Assembly (NCBI GenBank): GCA_049652385.1
Contig: JBASDX010000005.1
Location: 195,868-259,867 of the forward strand
Origin: DMER64 sp049652385
GTDB taxonomy: Bacteria > Bacteroidota > Bacteroidia > Bacteroidales > UBA932
Direction of reading: 5' to 3'
DNA: 64,000 bases
How positions within the stretch are numbered: position 1 is the stretch's first letter; each line of letters starts with the position of its first letter. Below, piece after piece: positions 28,710-38,169 of this stretch. The notes below the pieces were generated by a model, which was not told the origin of the DNA, did no database searches, and saw only the letters and a list, made by a program, of their open reading frames with translations. The position numbers were made by a program, and so were the translations under genes.

Positions 28710-30554
28710 ATGCCGCATAAAGTTATAGATGTTCAGGATGTTGTCATTCGATTTTCCGGCGACTCCGGAGACGGGATGCAATTGACAGGCTCCCTTTTTG
28801 CAGACACAGCCGCGTTTTTTGGGAATGATATTACCACATTTCCCGATTTTCCTGCCGAGATCAGAGCCCCACAAGGCACTTTAGCGGGAGTATCAGGGTA
28901 CCAGGTCCACATTGGAAGCAGTGCCGTCTACACCCCGGGTGATTATTGCGACGTGCTGGTGGCCATGAACCCGGCCGCTCTCAAATCCAATGTCAGGTGG
29001 CTTAAACCCAACGCTACCATCATCGTGGATATAGACACCTTTGATGAAAAGGGTCTGGAAAAAGCAGGATTCAAAACAACCGATGCTTTTGAAGAACTCA
29101 ACGTCAAACACCACAATCTGGTTACACCACCCATCTCCACGCTGACAAAAGAAAGCGCCCAAATGTTGGGCATAGATCCCAAACAGGGACAAAGGTGTAA
29201 AAACATGTTTGCTCTGGGGATTTGTTATTACCTGTACAACATGTCTATGGAGCATACGGAGCAATTTATAAAAACAAAATTCTTCAAAACTCCGGCCCTT
29301 GTAGATATGAACCTGAGAGTCCTTAAAGACGGCTACAATTACGCAAGTACTGTGGAGGCCATTGCCGATACGTACATAGTGAAGCCTTCCAAACAAGAAC
29401 CGGGCATATACCGTAACATCAACGGAAATACAGCCATTGCCTGGGGTTTGATGGCTGCTTCGGAAAAATCGGGAAGGCCGCTCTTCTGCGGATCCTATCC
29501 CATTACACCGGCAACCAGCATTCTGGAAGAACTTGCCGTACACAAATACCTGGGAGTAAAGACCTTACAATGTGAAGACGAAATTGCCGGCATCTGTACG
29601 GCCATAGGAGCTTCCTATGCAGGCTCATTGGCCGTTACCACTACTTCAGGTCCCGGTCTGTCGCTCAAGTCAGAAGCTTTGGGTTTGGCCGTCATCACAG
29701 AGCTTCCTCTGGTAGTTGTGAACGTGCAACGCGGAGGTCCTTCTACGGGAATCCCCACCAAAACAGAGCAAGCAGACCTCAACCAGGCTCTGTACGGCAG
29801 AAACGGAGAATGTCCCGTAGCCATCATAGCTCCTCACTCTCCGTCCCATTGTTTTGAAGCCGCCTTCTACGCTGCCAAGTATGCACTGGAACATATGATG
29901 CCGGTTATCCTGCTGTCGGAAGGTTTCCTGGGCAACGGCTCCGAACCGTGGAAAATCCCCGATATGAGCGATTTTCCAACCATCACCCCACCGCTGGCAG
30001 ATACCCTGGATCCGGATGAACCGTATTTCTATCCATTCCGCAGAGACCCTGAAACCCTGGTACGCCGATGGGCTCTTCCGGGCACACCCGGTATGGAGCA
30101 CCGCGTGGGAGGTTTGGAGAAAAACCATCGGGGAGCTGTCTCTTCAGATCCTTTTGTGCACGAACAAATGGTACGCGAGCGTGCTGAAAAAATCGAGCGT
30201 CTGGCGCATAAAATACCGCCGCTGGAAGTGTTGGGAGAACAGGAAGGAGACATTTTGATGGTCAGCTGGGGAGGCACGTACGGTCATATGTTAAGCGCCC
30301 AGAGCGAACTGCGCGCACAAAACATCCACACAGGCCTTGCCCATTTTGATTATATCAATCCCCTGCCTCTGAATACGGCAGAAGTATTTGAACGCTTTAA
30401 GAAAATTATTGTATTTGAACTCAACAGCGGTCATTTTGCCAATTACCTGAGGGCCAAATTCCCTCAGTTCAAGTATTTGCAGTATAACAAAATACAGGGA
30501 CAACCCTTTATTGTAGCAGAAATTGTAGAAGCCATTAACAACATAACAACATGA
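28710..30554 (+). CDS. korA: 2-oxoacid (2-oxoglutarate):ferredoxin oxidoreductase, alpha/gamma fusion
   Basis: 614 residues. The N-terminal gamma domain (about residues 12-190, IRFSGDSGDGMQLTG) is fused to the pyrimidine-binding alpha domain (from about 245, GSYPITPATSILEEL), the usual KorA form. With KorB it interconverts 2-oxoglutarate + CoA and succinyl-CoA + CO2 using ferredoxin, the anaerobic TCA step. The fused alpha fits KorA, but I cannot exclude another 2-oxoacid. korB overlaps by 4 bp. Confidence 0.88.
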   Translation: MPHKVIDVQDVVIRFSGDSGDGMQLTGSLFADTAAFFGNDITTFPDFPAEIRAPQGTLAGVSGYQVHIGSSAVYTPGDYCDVLVAMNPAALKSNVRWLKPNATIIVDIDTFDEKGLEKAGFKTTDAFEELNVKHHNLVTPPISTLTKESAQMLGIDPKQGQRCKNMFALGICYYLYNMSMEHTEQFIKTKFFKTPALVDMNLRVLKDGYNYASTVEAIADTYIVKPSKQEPGIYRNINGNTAIAWGLMAASEKSGRPLFCGSYPITPATSILEELAVHKYLGVKTLQCEDEIAGICTAIGASYAGSLAVTTTSGPGLSLKSEALGLAVITELPLVVVNVQRGGPSTGIPTKTEQADLNQALYGRNGECPVAIIAPHSPSHCFEAAFYAAKYALEHMMPVILLSEGFLGNGSEPWKIPDMSDFPTITPPLADTLDPDEPYFYPFRRDPETLVRRWALPGTPGMEHRVGGLEKNHRGAVSSDPFVHEQMVRERAEKIERLAHKIPPLEVLGEQEGDILMVSWGGTYGHMLSAQSELRAQNIHTGLAHFDYINPLPLNTAEVFERFKKIIVFELNSGHFANYLRAKFPQFKYLQYNKIQGQPFIVAEIVEAINNITT

Positions 30555-31567
30555 AATATACACCTCAGGATTTCAAATCGGATCAGGAAGTAAAATGGTG
30601 TCCCGGTTGCGGAGACCACGCCGTGCTGGCCTCCATCCAGCGTGCACTTCCGGAAATCAGTGAAGAATTGGGCTATTCCAAGGAAAGGTATGTTTTCGTT
30701 TCCGGAATCGGTTGTTCATCGCGTTTCCCCTATTACATGAAAACTTACGGCTTCCATGGTATTCATGGACGCGCAGCCGCTATAGCCACCGGTATGAAAG
30801 TGGCCAACCCCACGCTTTCCATCTGGGAGATGACCGGAGACGGAGATTCCCTGGCTATTGGAGGAAACCACCTGATCCATGCCATACGGAGAAACATTGA
30901 TATCAATATCGTACTCTTCAACAACAGAATTTACGGACTCACAAAAGGCCAATACTCCCCGACCTCCAAATGGGGAAGTATCACCAGAACCTCGCCTTAC
31001 GGAACGGTGGAACACCCGTTCAATCCCGGCGCTTTGGCCATGGGTGCACGCGGCACTTTTTTTGCCCGGACCCTGGATATGGAATTGAAACTCACGAGCG
31101 ATATCATGGTAGAAGCCGCCCGCCACGACGGTACATCTCTGGTGGAAGTACTTCAAAACTGTGTTATTTTCAATGACAAGACACACGCTGTCATCACAGA
31201 CAGGGCATTCAGGGCAGACCGCACCATTGTACTGCGTCATGGAGAACCCATGGTATATGGGAAAGATAACGACAAAGGCCTTGTTCTGGACGGACTCCGG
31301 TTGAAGTCTGTTACCATAGGAGAAAACGGCATCACGTTGGACGACATATTGGTACATAACGCGGAAGAAGAAAACCACGGCATACATATGATGCTTTGTG
31401 AAATGCAATGGCCGGAACTTCCTGTTGCCCTGGGCGTTATCCGCCGGGTGAAAGACCGTACGTACGACGATATGGTACGTGACCAATTGACAGAAGTAGC
31501 CAACAAATCACAGATCCGCTGTATGAACGATATGCTCAGAAGCGGTGATACATGGGTAGTTGAATAA
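30551..31567 (+). CDS. korB: 2-oxoacid (2-oxoglutarate):ferredoxin oxidoreductase, beta subunit
   Basis: 338 residues. It binds thiamine diphosphate and a 4Fe-4S cluster. WCPGCGDHAVL near the N-terminus holds two of the cluster cysteines, and GDGDSLAIGGNHLIHA followed by NNRIYGLTKGQYSPTS is the TPP/Mg site. The start overlaps korA in ATGA, so translation is coupled. The next gene, gdhA, uses the same 2-oxoglutarate pool. Confidence 0.9.
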   Translation: MKYTPQDFKSDQEVKWCPGCGDHAVLASIQRALPEISEELGYSKERYVFVSGIGCSSRFPYYMKTYGFHGIHGRAAAIATGMKVANPTLSIWEMTGDGDSLAIGGNHLIHAIRRNIDINIVLFNNRIYGLTKGQYSPTSKWGSITRTSPYGTVEHPFNPGALAMGARGTFFARTLDMELKLTSDIMVEAARHDGTSLVEVLQNCVIFNDKTHAVITDRAFRADRTIVLRHGEPMVYGKDNDKGLVLDGLRLKSVTIGENGITLDDILVHNAEEENHGIHMMLCEMQWPELPVALGVIRRVKDRTYDDMVRDQLTEVANKSQIRCMNDMLRSGDTWVVE

Positions 31568-31610
31568 ACCACATATCTTATAAAACAAACATTTAATTTT
31601 ATTTAGCACA

Positions 31611-32948
31611 ATGAAAGCAAAAGAAGTAATGGAGCGCCTCCAGAAAAAGTATGGGCACGAAAAGGAATATCTGCAAGCTGTTCACGAAGTGTTGGAAAGT
31701 ATTGAAGAAGTATACAACCAACATCCCGAGTTTGAAGCAGCCAACATCGTGGACCGCATTGTTGAACCCGACAGGATCTTCACCTTCAGGGTTACCTGGG
31801 TAAACGACAAAGGAGAAGTTGAAGTGAATACCGGTTACCGCGTACAATTCAACAACGCCATTGGCGCCTATAAGGGAGGCATTCGTTTCCACCCTTCCGT
31901 GAACCCCTCCACCCTTAAATTCCTGGGATTTGAGCAAACCTTCAAAAACGCATTGACCTCGCTGCCTATGGGTGGTGGAAAAGGCGGTGCCGACCTGGAT
32001 CCCCGCGGTCGTTCAGCCAACGAAATGATGCGTTTTGCACAAGCCTATATGCAAGAGTTGTGGAAGCACCTGGGCCCCTACACAGACGTTCCTGCCGGTG
32101 ACATTGGCGTGGGGAAAAGAGAAGTAGGTTTCATGTACGGAATGTACAAAAAATTGGCACAAGAGCATACCGGTACCTTTACAGGAAAAGGCCTGACATG
32201 GGGAGGTTCCCTTATCCGTCCGGAAGCTACCGGTTACGGAGCCGTATACTTTGTGGAGCATATGCTGCAAACCGTCAATGATAATATCAAAGGTAAAACC
32301 GTGGCCATTTCCGGTTTCGGAAACGTAGCCTGGGGAGCCGCTGAAAAAGCCACCCAGCTGGGTGCCAAAGTAGTGACCATTTCCGGACCTGACGGCTACA
32401 TCTACGACAAAGACGGCATGAATGAAGAAAAAATTGCCTACATGCTGGAATTGCGTGCCAGCGGTAACGACATCGTAGCTCCCTACGCAGAGAAATTCCC
32501 CGGTGCCGTGTTCCATGCAGGCAAAAAACCCTGGGAAGTGAAAGTAGACATTGCCATGCCCTGCGCCATCCAGAACGAATTGAACGGAAACGATGCCGCT
32601 CAACTCATAGCCAACAACGTATCCCTGGTTGCCGAAGTATCCAACATGGGTTGTACTCCCGAAGCTATTGAAGCTTTCCAGAAAGCCAAAGTCAATTTTG
32701 CCCCCGGTAAAGCCGTCAACGCCGGAGGCGTGGCCACATCGGGATTGGAAATGAGTCAGAACGCCACACACATGAGCTGGACAGAAGCCGAAGTAGATGC
32801 CAAACTGCATCAGATTATGTCCAGCATTCACGATGCTTGTGTTACATACGGTAAACAAGAAGACGGATTCATCAACTACGTTAAAGGTGCCAACATTGCC
32901 GGCTTTATGAAAGTAGCCCAAGCCATGTTGGAACAAGGAGTCATCTGA
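31611..32948 (+). CDS. gdhA: NADP-type glutamate dehydrogenase
   Basis: 445 residues, the hexameric class I length. It reductively aminates 2-oxoglutarate with ammonia. Substrate residues lie in the GGIRFHPSV and LPMGGGKGGADLDP segments, the latter with catalytic Lys124. The Rossmann loop is GFGNVAWGAA. It follows korB by 43 bp; no clear TAnnTTTG is seen in the gap, so read-through from korAB is plausible. It ends in a 1-bp overlap with the next gene. Confidence 0.95.
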   Translation: MKAKEVMERLQKKYGHEKEYLQAVHEVLESIEEVYNQHPEFEAANIVDRIVEPDRIFTFRVTWVNDKGEVEVNTGYRVQFNNAIGAYKGGIRFHPSVNPSTLKFLGFEQTFKNALTSLPMGGGKGGADLDPRGRSANEMMRFAQAYMQELWKHLGPYTDVPAGDIGVGKREVGFMYGMYKKLAQEHTGTFTGKGLTWGGSLIRPEATGYGAVYFVEHMLQTVNDNIKGKTVAISGFGNVAWGAAEKATQLGAKVVTISGPDGYIYDKDGMNEEKIAYMLELRASGNDIVAPYAEKFPGAVFHAGKKPWEVKVDIAMPCAIQNELNGNDAAQLIANNVSLVAEVSNMGCTPEAIEAFQKAKVNFAPGKAVNAGGVATSGLEMSQNATHMSWTEAEVDAKLHQIMSSIHDACVTYGKQEDGFINYVKGANIAGFMKVAQAMLEQGVI

Positions 32949-33811
32949 TGATGTACCAATTGGGCCTGGATTTTGGTTCCACGTTAACTAAAATGGCTCT
33001 CATACAGCCCGGAGGAAAAGACAGTCCTTTTCCCCGGGCTGTTTTTAAATACAAAACAAACAACAATCCGGAAGATTTCTATAAAGCGCTGGAAGCTTTC
33101 CTGAAAGCGGAAAATATTCCTGTCCGGTCCATTCAAAGCGTTTCGGCTACCGGCACCTATTCACACCTGGTAAAAGAAAGTCTTTTTGGGGTTCCTGTGC
33201 ACAGAGTACCCGAAGTGACTTCCATTGCCAAAGGAGGATTGGCTTTGGCCGGTTTGAAAAGCGCATTGGTCGTCAATATGGGTACTGGCACTACCTACGT
33301 AGATGCCGCAGAAAATGAAATACGCCACCTGGGCGGAACGGGCGTTGGCGGAGGTACGTTGACCGGTTTGGGTCAAAGCCTGCTGGGAACAAGTTCGGTC
33401 AGAGATATCGTTCGTCTGGCTTCTCATGGTCGTTTGAACCGTGTTGATTTGCTGATTGGTGATATCACGGAACAGGAACTTGAATTTCTACCCCCTAACC
33501 TGACGGCGGCCAATTTCGGGAAACTGGCTCATCCTCTTTATGCAGACCGGGCCAAAGATGCTACCAAAGAAGATTTGGCCATGGCTCTCATCAATCTTGT
33601 CTTGCAAGTCATAGGAAGCATGGCTGTCATGGTCTGCAAAAGCAGCAATAAAACAAACGTGGTTTTTGTGGGAACGCTTACACGTATTCCGCAAATAGAA
33701 AATATTTATGCCCTCTTCTCGAAGGTGTACGGCCTCCAGTTTATAGTTCCGCCTTTTGCCATGTACGGAACAGCCCTGGGAAGCATATTTGCCTTGTCTG
33801 AAGAAGTATAA
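32948..33811 (+). CDS. coaW: Type II pantothenate kinase
   Basis: 287 residues. ASKHA-fold kinase that phosphorylates pantothenate, the first CoA step. Motifs are GLDFGSTLTKMAL (phosphate 1), VNMGTGTTYVDA and GGTGVGGGTLTGLGQ (glycine-rich, type II signature), with an adenosine-type FVGTLTRIPQI near the end. ATG overlaps the gdhA stop (TGATG). The last 106 bp lie antisense to the end of murI, and both reading frames look genuine. Confidence 0.82.
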   Translation: MMYQLGLDFGSTLTKMALIQPGGKDSPFPRAVFKYKTNNNPEDFYKALEAFLKAENIPVRSIQSVSATGTYSHLVKESLFGVPVHRVPEVTSIAKGGLALAGLKSALVVNMGTGTTYVDAAENEIRHLGGTGVGGGTLTGLGQSLLGTSSVRDIVRLASHGRLNRVDLLIGDITEQELEFLPPNLTAANFGKLAHPLYADRAKDATKEDLAMALINLVLQVIGSMAVMVCKSSNKTNVVFVGTLTRIPQIENIYALFSKVYGLQFIVPPFAMYGTALGSIFALSEEV

Positions 33812-34521
33812 TACAAATCCTCCTCTTTGGGGACATCCGGTGTTGCCAGCCAGCCTTTTTCCGAAAGTAAATATTTTACGCGTTGCGCCACCGCCGGTGC
33901 CGGATCTACGATTTGCACACCGGGGCCGGCAATCTCTCTGATTACCGGTATTAGAAAAGGATAATGCGTACATCCCAAGACCAGATGATCGGCCCCTTCA
34001 CGCAGCATGGGTTCAATGACTTTCCTTACCATTTCCCGTGTCTGCGGTGTATCGAGAGCCCCTTCTTCCACCGCTTGTACCCAGCCGTCGCCCGGTTGTT
34101 CAATGACTCTGACCGGGCCCGAAAAAGCGGCCAACGTGCTGTTGTACAAAGACCCCTTAAAGGTACCGCGGGTTGCCAATACACCAACCACTCCGCTCTT
34201 TGTATGTAAAATAGCCGGCTTGACAGCCGGTTCCATACCTACAATAGGTACCTGGGGAAACGTCGCCCGCAACGTTTTAATGGCAGCCGCTGTTGCCGTA
34301 TTGCAAGCCACCACTATCAATTTACAGCCTTGGTCCAATAAAAAACGAGTAATGAGTATACTCCTTTCCCTGATAATTTCCACAGCCTTGGTGCCGTAGG
34401 GACACCAGGCCGTATCTGCCACATAAATCAGGCGCTCCCAAGGTAGAAGCGCCTGAATATGTGCGTGAACAGACAAGCCTCCTATACCGGAATCCCATAT
34501 TCCTATGGCTGCCTTGTTCAT
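33706..34521 (-). CDS. murI: Glutamate racemase
   Basis: 271 residues. It makes D-glutamate for peptidoglycan. The two catalytic cysteines are in VACNTATA (Cys73) and LGCTHYP (Cys184); Asp10-Ser11 sits in WDSGIGG. The tail (LYYTSSDKANMLPR and on) overlaps the 3' end of the convergent pantothenate kinase gene by 106 bp. Its YYTSSD segment resembles the conserved FYTT(G/D)D of MurI, so the tail is real. Last gene of the nadK-bamA operon. Confidence 0.92.
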   Translation of the reverse strand: MNKAAIGIWDSGIGGLSVHAHIQALLPWERLIYVADTAWCPYGTKAVEIIRERSILITRFLLDQGCKLIVVACNTATAAAIKTLRATFPQVPIVGMEPAVKPAILHTKSGVVGVLATRGTFKGSLYNSTLAAFSGPVRVIEQPGDGWVQAVEEGALDTPQTREMVRKVIEPMLREGADHLVLGCTHYPFLIPVIREIAGPGVQIVDPAPAVAQRVKYLLSEKGWLATPDVPKEEDLYYTSSDKANMLPRAVPYMAKGGTINWRPYTFEKRA

Positions 34522-34528
34522 AAAGATC

Positions 34529-35086
34529 CTATTGTTCTTCCATGCCCGGCAATTGCGTAGGAGCTACCTTTTCTGCCGGAATACCCAATACGGCTTTGGC
34601 TAACGGCAGCACATCCACACTTGACTTTTCATCAAAATAAATGAGAGCGCCTGCCGACAGATCGAATATAAAGGCAAAACCTTGCTCTTTGGCTACTTTT
34701 TCAATCGCCTGATTTGCTTTCTGGAAGACCGGTGAAAACAGGATTTGCTGCATTTGCTGGTATTCCTGTTGCGCTCCCTGGCTGAATTGCTCCAAACGTT
34801 GTTGCAATTCTATCAATTCACGCTGTTTGGACTCCAATACGGCGGCAGACCACGTAGCTTGTCTTTGTTGATAAGTGTTGTATTTGGTCTGGTACTCCTG
34901 CTGCATTTCTGCAATAGTATCCTCCAATTCCTGGGTATAGCTTTGTAATTTCACCAGGGCTGAATCCCTTTCCGGCATAAGACCGATGAGTTCCTGAGAA
35001 TTGATATGGCCAAATTTCAAAGTTTGCGCAAAGGCTGTGCCCAGTACACAGGTAATTACAACCAGGAGGGTAACAATACGTTTCAT
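34529..35086 (-). CDS. OmpH/Skp-family periplasmic chaperone (distal copy)
   Basis: 185 residues from the ATG at 35086; upstream codons do not fit. A signal peptide MKRIVTLLVVITCVLGTAFA is followed by FGHINSQELIGLMPERD, the Skp pattern, a glutamine-rich coiled coil (about residues 45-125), and a Skp-like end domain containing FAFIFDLS. It should escort unfolded outer-membrane proteins to BamA, encoded in the same operon. Tandem with a second copy 38 bp upstream. Confidence 0.88.
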   Translation of the reverse strand: MKRIVTLLVVITCVLGTAFAQTLKFGHINSQELIGLMPERDSALVKLQSYTQELEDTIAEMQQEYQTKYNTYQQRQATWSAAVLESKQRELIELQQRLEQFSQGAQQEYQQMQQILFSPVFQKANQAIEKVAKEQGFAFIFDLSAGALIYFDEKSSVDVLPLAKAVLGIPAEKVAPTQLPGMEEQ

Positions 35087-35124
35087 AAATTTTTGTTTAT
35101 AAAGAATACAAATGTACAAAATAA

Positions 35125-35637
35125 TTACTTGAGAACCCGTAATCTTTCTATAACCAGATTACTTATGTCTATGGCAGCGGAGTAGTGCACAATGCCCATT
35201 CCGGCGGATACATCCAGTACAAGAGCGTAACCATACATTTCTGCCACATGATTTATGGCTTGCTGCATCCTGTCTTGAATGGGCTTGAACAGGGCCATGG
35301 ATTCCTGAGACATGACTCCTTCCTGACCAAAATACTGTTCCTGCATTTCCTTCACCTCTTTTTCCCGGTCAATAATTGCTTGTTCCCTTACTTTTCTTTG
35401 CTGAGGGTTCAACGTGCCTTTGTCGTTTTGATATTTCTGGAACATGCGTTCCAGAGCGTCATATTCTCTTTGCAGCCTCTGGCTGTACTGTTCCTGCAAT
35501 TGCGATATCTTCTCCTGTGCGGCCGTATATTCGGATAAAGCTCCCAATATTTTTTCTGAATCGACTACGGCATATTTTTGAGCCCACACGTTTCCCGCCA
35601 TCAGAAGAATCCCCAATAAGAAAACTATTCTTTTCAT
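35125..35637 (-). CDS. OmpH/Skp-family periplasmic chaperone (BamA-proximal copy)
   Basis: 170 residues from the ATG at 35637. Signal peptide ends AGNVWAQ; then KYAVVDSEKILGALSEY, a long charged coiled coil, and a C-terminal YALVLDVSAGMG. Same predicted role as its neighbour; the pair downstream of bamA is the usual Bacteroidota layout. 10 bp after bamA. Confidence 0.9.
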   Translation of the reverse strand: MKRIVFLLGILLMAGNVWAQKYAVVDSEKILGALSEYTAAQEKISQLQEQYSQRLQREYDALERMFQKYQNDKGTLNPQQRKVREQAIIDREKEVKEMQEQYFGQEGVMSQESMALFKPIQDRMQQAINHVAEMYGYALVLDVSAGMGIVHYSAAIDISNLVIERLRVLK

Positions 35638-35647
35638 AACAATAGAT

Positions 35648-38152
35648 TTAAAATGTTTGTCCAATCATAAAATGGAAATTAGAACCGCCCTTTTTGCCAC
35701 TGAAATCTGTGTCAAATCCATAACCCCAATCGATACCCAGCAAACCAATCATGGGCAGGAATACCCTTACACCCACACCGGTGGCTCTTTTAATGGTAAA
35801 AGGATTGAAGTCACGGATATCGCTCCAGCAATTGCCGCCTTCAAGGAAAATAAGGGCGTAAATGGTAGATTGCGGTTGCAAAATAACGGGATACCGCAAT
35901 TCCACCGTATACCGGGTATATACACGACCCGTATACGCATCGTCTTTTGTGGGAGTCAGTGAATAATTGGAATAACCGCGCTGTGAAACAATATCTGCTC
36001 CGTACGTATTGTACCCGCTCATGCCGTCTCCTCCCAACATGAAGCCTTCAAACGGAGAATACCCCAAACTTCTGCTGTAATACCCCAGGTACCCGAAGTT
36101 GGCTCTGGTCATAAGTACCAGATCTCCAATGATTCGTGTGTAGATACTGGCATCAAATTTCCATTTGTGGTATTCAATCCAGCGGTACCTTTGGGCCGTG
36201 GACATGGAAGCATAATCCGTGTTCTTGTCCCTGAACAGCGAATAAGGCGGAGTTACCTGTAAACTCAGCTTAAAATCAGATCCTTGCCGCGGATAGATAA
36301 TCTGGTCCGTAGAATTGCGTTGCAGACTAACGGTATAATCCACAATGTTGGACTGGCCATCGGTAAACATAAAATAATACCCCCAGTCCTGCAGGTTGTA
36401 CCGCTTCACATCCAATTGGCTGTAAAAGACAAAGTAGTTATCGGGCCACTTGAGCCGGGTACCCAACCCAATTCCAAGACCGTACACTTCCATAAACTGG
36501 TCGTTGGTCAGGTAGTAGTACGTAGAGGCCGTTTGCCGGGTGTAATAAATACTTGTGCTGAACGAGGTGGGTTTTTTGCCTGTCAGCCACGGTTCCACAA
36601 ACGTTGAACTGAGTGCCATGTAGTACGTTCCGTTCGTTTGGAAACGTATGGAAAGTGTTTGCCCGTCCCCCAGGGGAACAGGCCTCCAGGCTTCCTTGTC
36701 AAAAAGTCTTTTGATGGAAAAATTGTTGAAACTGATACCAACCGTCCCTACAAACGTATTTCCGCCCCATCCCCCGGCGATCTCAAACTGGCTGTCGGGC
36801 TTTTCTGTAACGTTATAGAGAATATCTACCGTATTGCTCGCCTGGTTGGGAATCACATTGAACCCGCTGCCCATTTGCATGATGGCCTCCTGGTCAAAAT
36901 GACCCATGGAAGCTATCTCGCGGATGGAACGCTCCAATTCTGTCTGGCTGAACAGGTAGCCGGGCCGCGTAAATACCTGACGGCGTACTATTTTTTCGTT
37001 GGAAACGTTGTTTCCGTTGATGACAATCCTGTTGTAGGTGGCCGGTTTCCCTTCAAAAACACGCATCTCTATGTCTACGGAATCTTTTTCTATGGTTACT
37101 TCCACGGGTACTATCCTAAAGAACAGGTAACCCTGGTCTTTGTAAATCTGGGACACGTTCTGCTGCTGCAATTTACCGCCGCCAAAAAGCCGCTCCTCCA
37201 TGGTGACCACGTCGTACACATCGCCCTTTTCTATACGAAGGACAGAGTTGAGCACATCTGCCCCGTATTGCGTATTTCCTGTCCAGGTAATGTTTCTGAA
37301 ATAATATTTCTGTCCCTGGTCTATCTCTATGTCAATACCCAGGTTCTTTTCATCTATGGTATAAATGGAATCCCTCACAATCCGGGCATCGCGGTATCCC
37401 AATTCGTGGAATTTTTGTAACAGCAGCTGTTTGTCATTCTTAAATTCCTTTTCATCAAATTTTTTACTGAAAAAGAAATTGTAAAAACGTTTGTCTTTCG
37501 TTTTTTTCATGGCAAACCGCATTTTGAGCAAAGACAATTCTTCACTTCCCAAAAAGTTGATTTGCTTAATGCGGACCTTGTTGTTTTTCTTTACGTGAAA
37601 GGTAACTTGTACGGCGTTTTTAATGGTGGTGTCTTCCTGATGCGTAGCCCATACCTCCGTATTTAAAAAGCCTTTCTCCACATAATACCTGCGTATGATA
37701 TCGCCGGAAGATTTGATGATATAATCGGACAATTCGCTGCCTCTTCTGAGCTTTACCCTTTCTTCAATATCTGATTTTTCTCCTTTTTTGATTCCCTCAA
37801 ATTTCCATTGCGACACCCTGGGCCGCTCCACAATGTTGATATTCAGGTACGCGTTATCCTGTACCAGGCTGTCTACGTACACAGCCACGTCAGAAAAGAA
37901 GCGCTGCATGAAAAGCCGTTTAACTATGCTTTGCAATTCTTCCCCGGGAATATTTATGGTATCGCCAATGGCCAGGCCCGTCAAAGAGAGAATCTGATCT
38001 GCATTCAAATAATTGACACCTGTAACCGTCAGACCGGCAATGGTACATTTACGGGGTTTTGTATAGTCAACGACTACTGAACTTGTCTCAACCTGTGCAA
38101 AAAGGGGAAGTGCTATTAAAAACAAAGCAATAGAAAAAAACAAACGCTTCAT
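35648..38152 (-). CDS. bamA: Outer-membrane assembly factor BamA (Omp85)
   Basis: 834 residues from ATG 38152. Signal peptide of 20 residues ending LPLFAQ, five POTRA-type repeats over about residues 25-430, then a 16-strand barrel ending in the outer-membrane signature with terminal phenylalanine (MIGQTF). It inserts beta-barrel proteins into the outer membrane, with BamD (also in this window). It sits between uppS and two ompH genes, so envelope biogenesis genes are grouped. Confidence 0.94.
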   Translation of the reverse strand: MKRLFFSIALFLIALPLFAQVETSSVVVDYTKPRKCTIAGLTVTGVNYLNADQILSLTGLAIGDTINIPGEELQSIVKRLFMQRFFSDVAVYVDSLVQDNAYLNINIVERPRVSQWKFEGIKKGEKSDIEERVKLRRGSELSDYIIKSSGDIIRRYYVEKGFLNTEVWATHQEDTTIKNAVQVTFHVKKNNKVRIKQINFLGSEELSLLKMRFAMKKTKDKRFYNFFFSKKFDEKEFKNDKQLLLQKFHELGYRDARIVRDSIYTIDEKNLGIDIEIDQGQKYYFRNITWTGNTQYGADVLNSVLRIEKGDVYDVVTMEERLFGGGKLQQQNVSQIYKDQGYLFFRIVPVEVTIEKDSVDIEMRVFEGKPATYNRIVINGNNVSNEKIVRRQVFTRPGYLFSQTELERSIREIASMGHFDQEAIMQMGSGFNVIPNQASNTVDILYNVTEKPDSQFEIAGGWGGNTFVGTVGISFNNFSIKRLFDKEAWRPVPLGDGQTLSIRFQTNGTYYMALSSTFVEPWLTGKKPTSFSTSIYYTRQTASTYYYLTNDQFMEVYGLGIGLGTRLKWPDNYFVFYSQLDVKRYNLQDWGYYFMFTDGQSNIVDYTVSLQRNSTDQIIYPRQGSDFKLSLQVTPPYSLFRDKNTDYASMSTAQRYRWIEYHKWKFDASIYTRIIGDLVLMTRANFGYLGYYSRSLGYSPFEGFMLGGDGMSGYNTYGADIVSQRGYSNYSLTPTKDDAYTGRVYTRYTVELRYPVILQPQSTIYALIFLEGGNCWSDIRDFNPFTIKRATGVGVRVFLPMIGLLGIDWGYGFDTDFSGKKGGSNFHFMIGQTF

Positions 38153-38169
38153 GCAAAGGGATATTATTG

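Noticed and set aside
32013..32936. 307-codon open frame antisense to gdhA
   Set aside because: The sense frame is clearly GdhA with an intact active site; the antisense product shows no family features.
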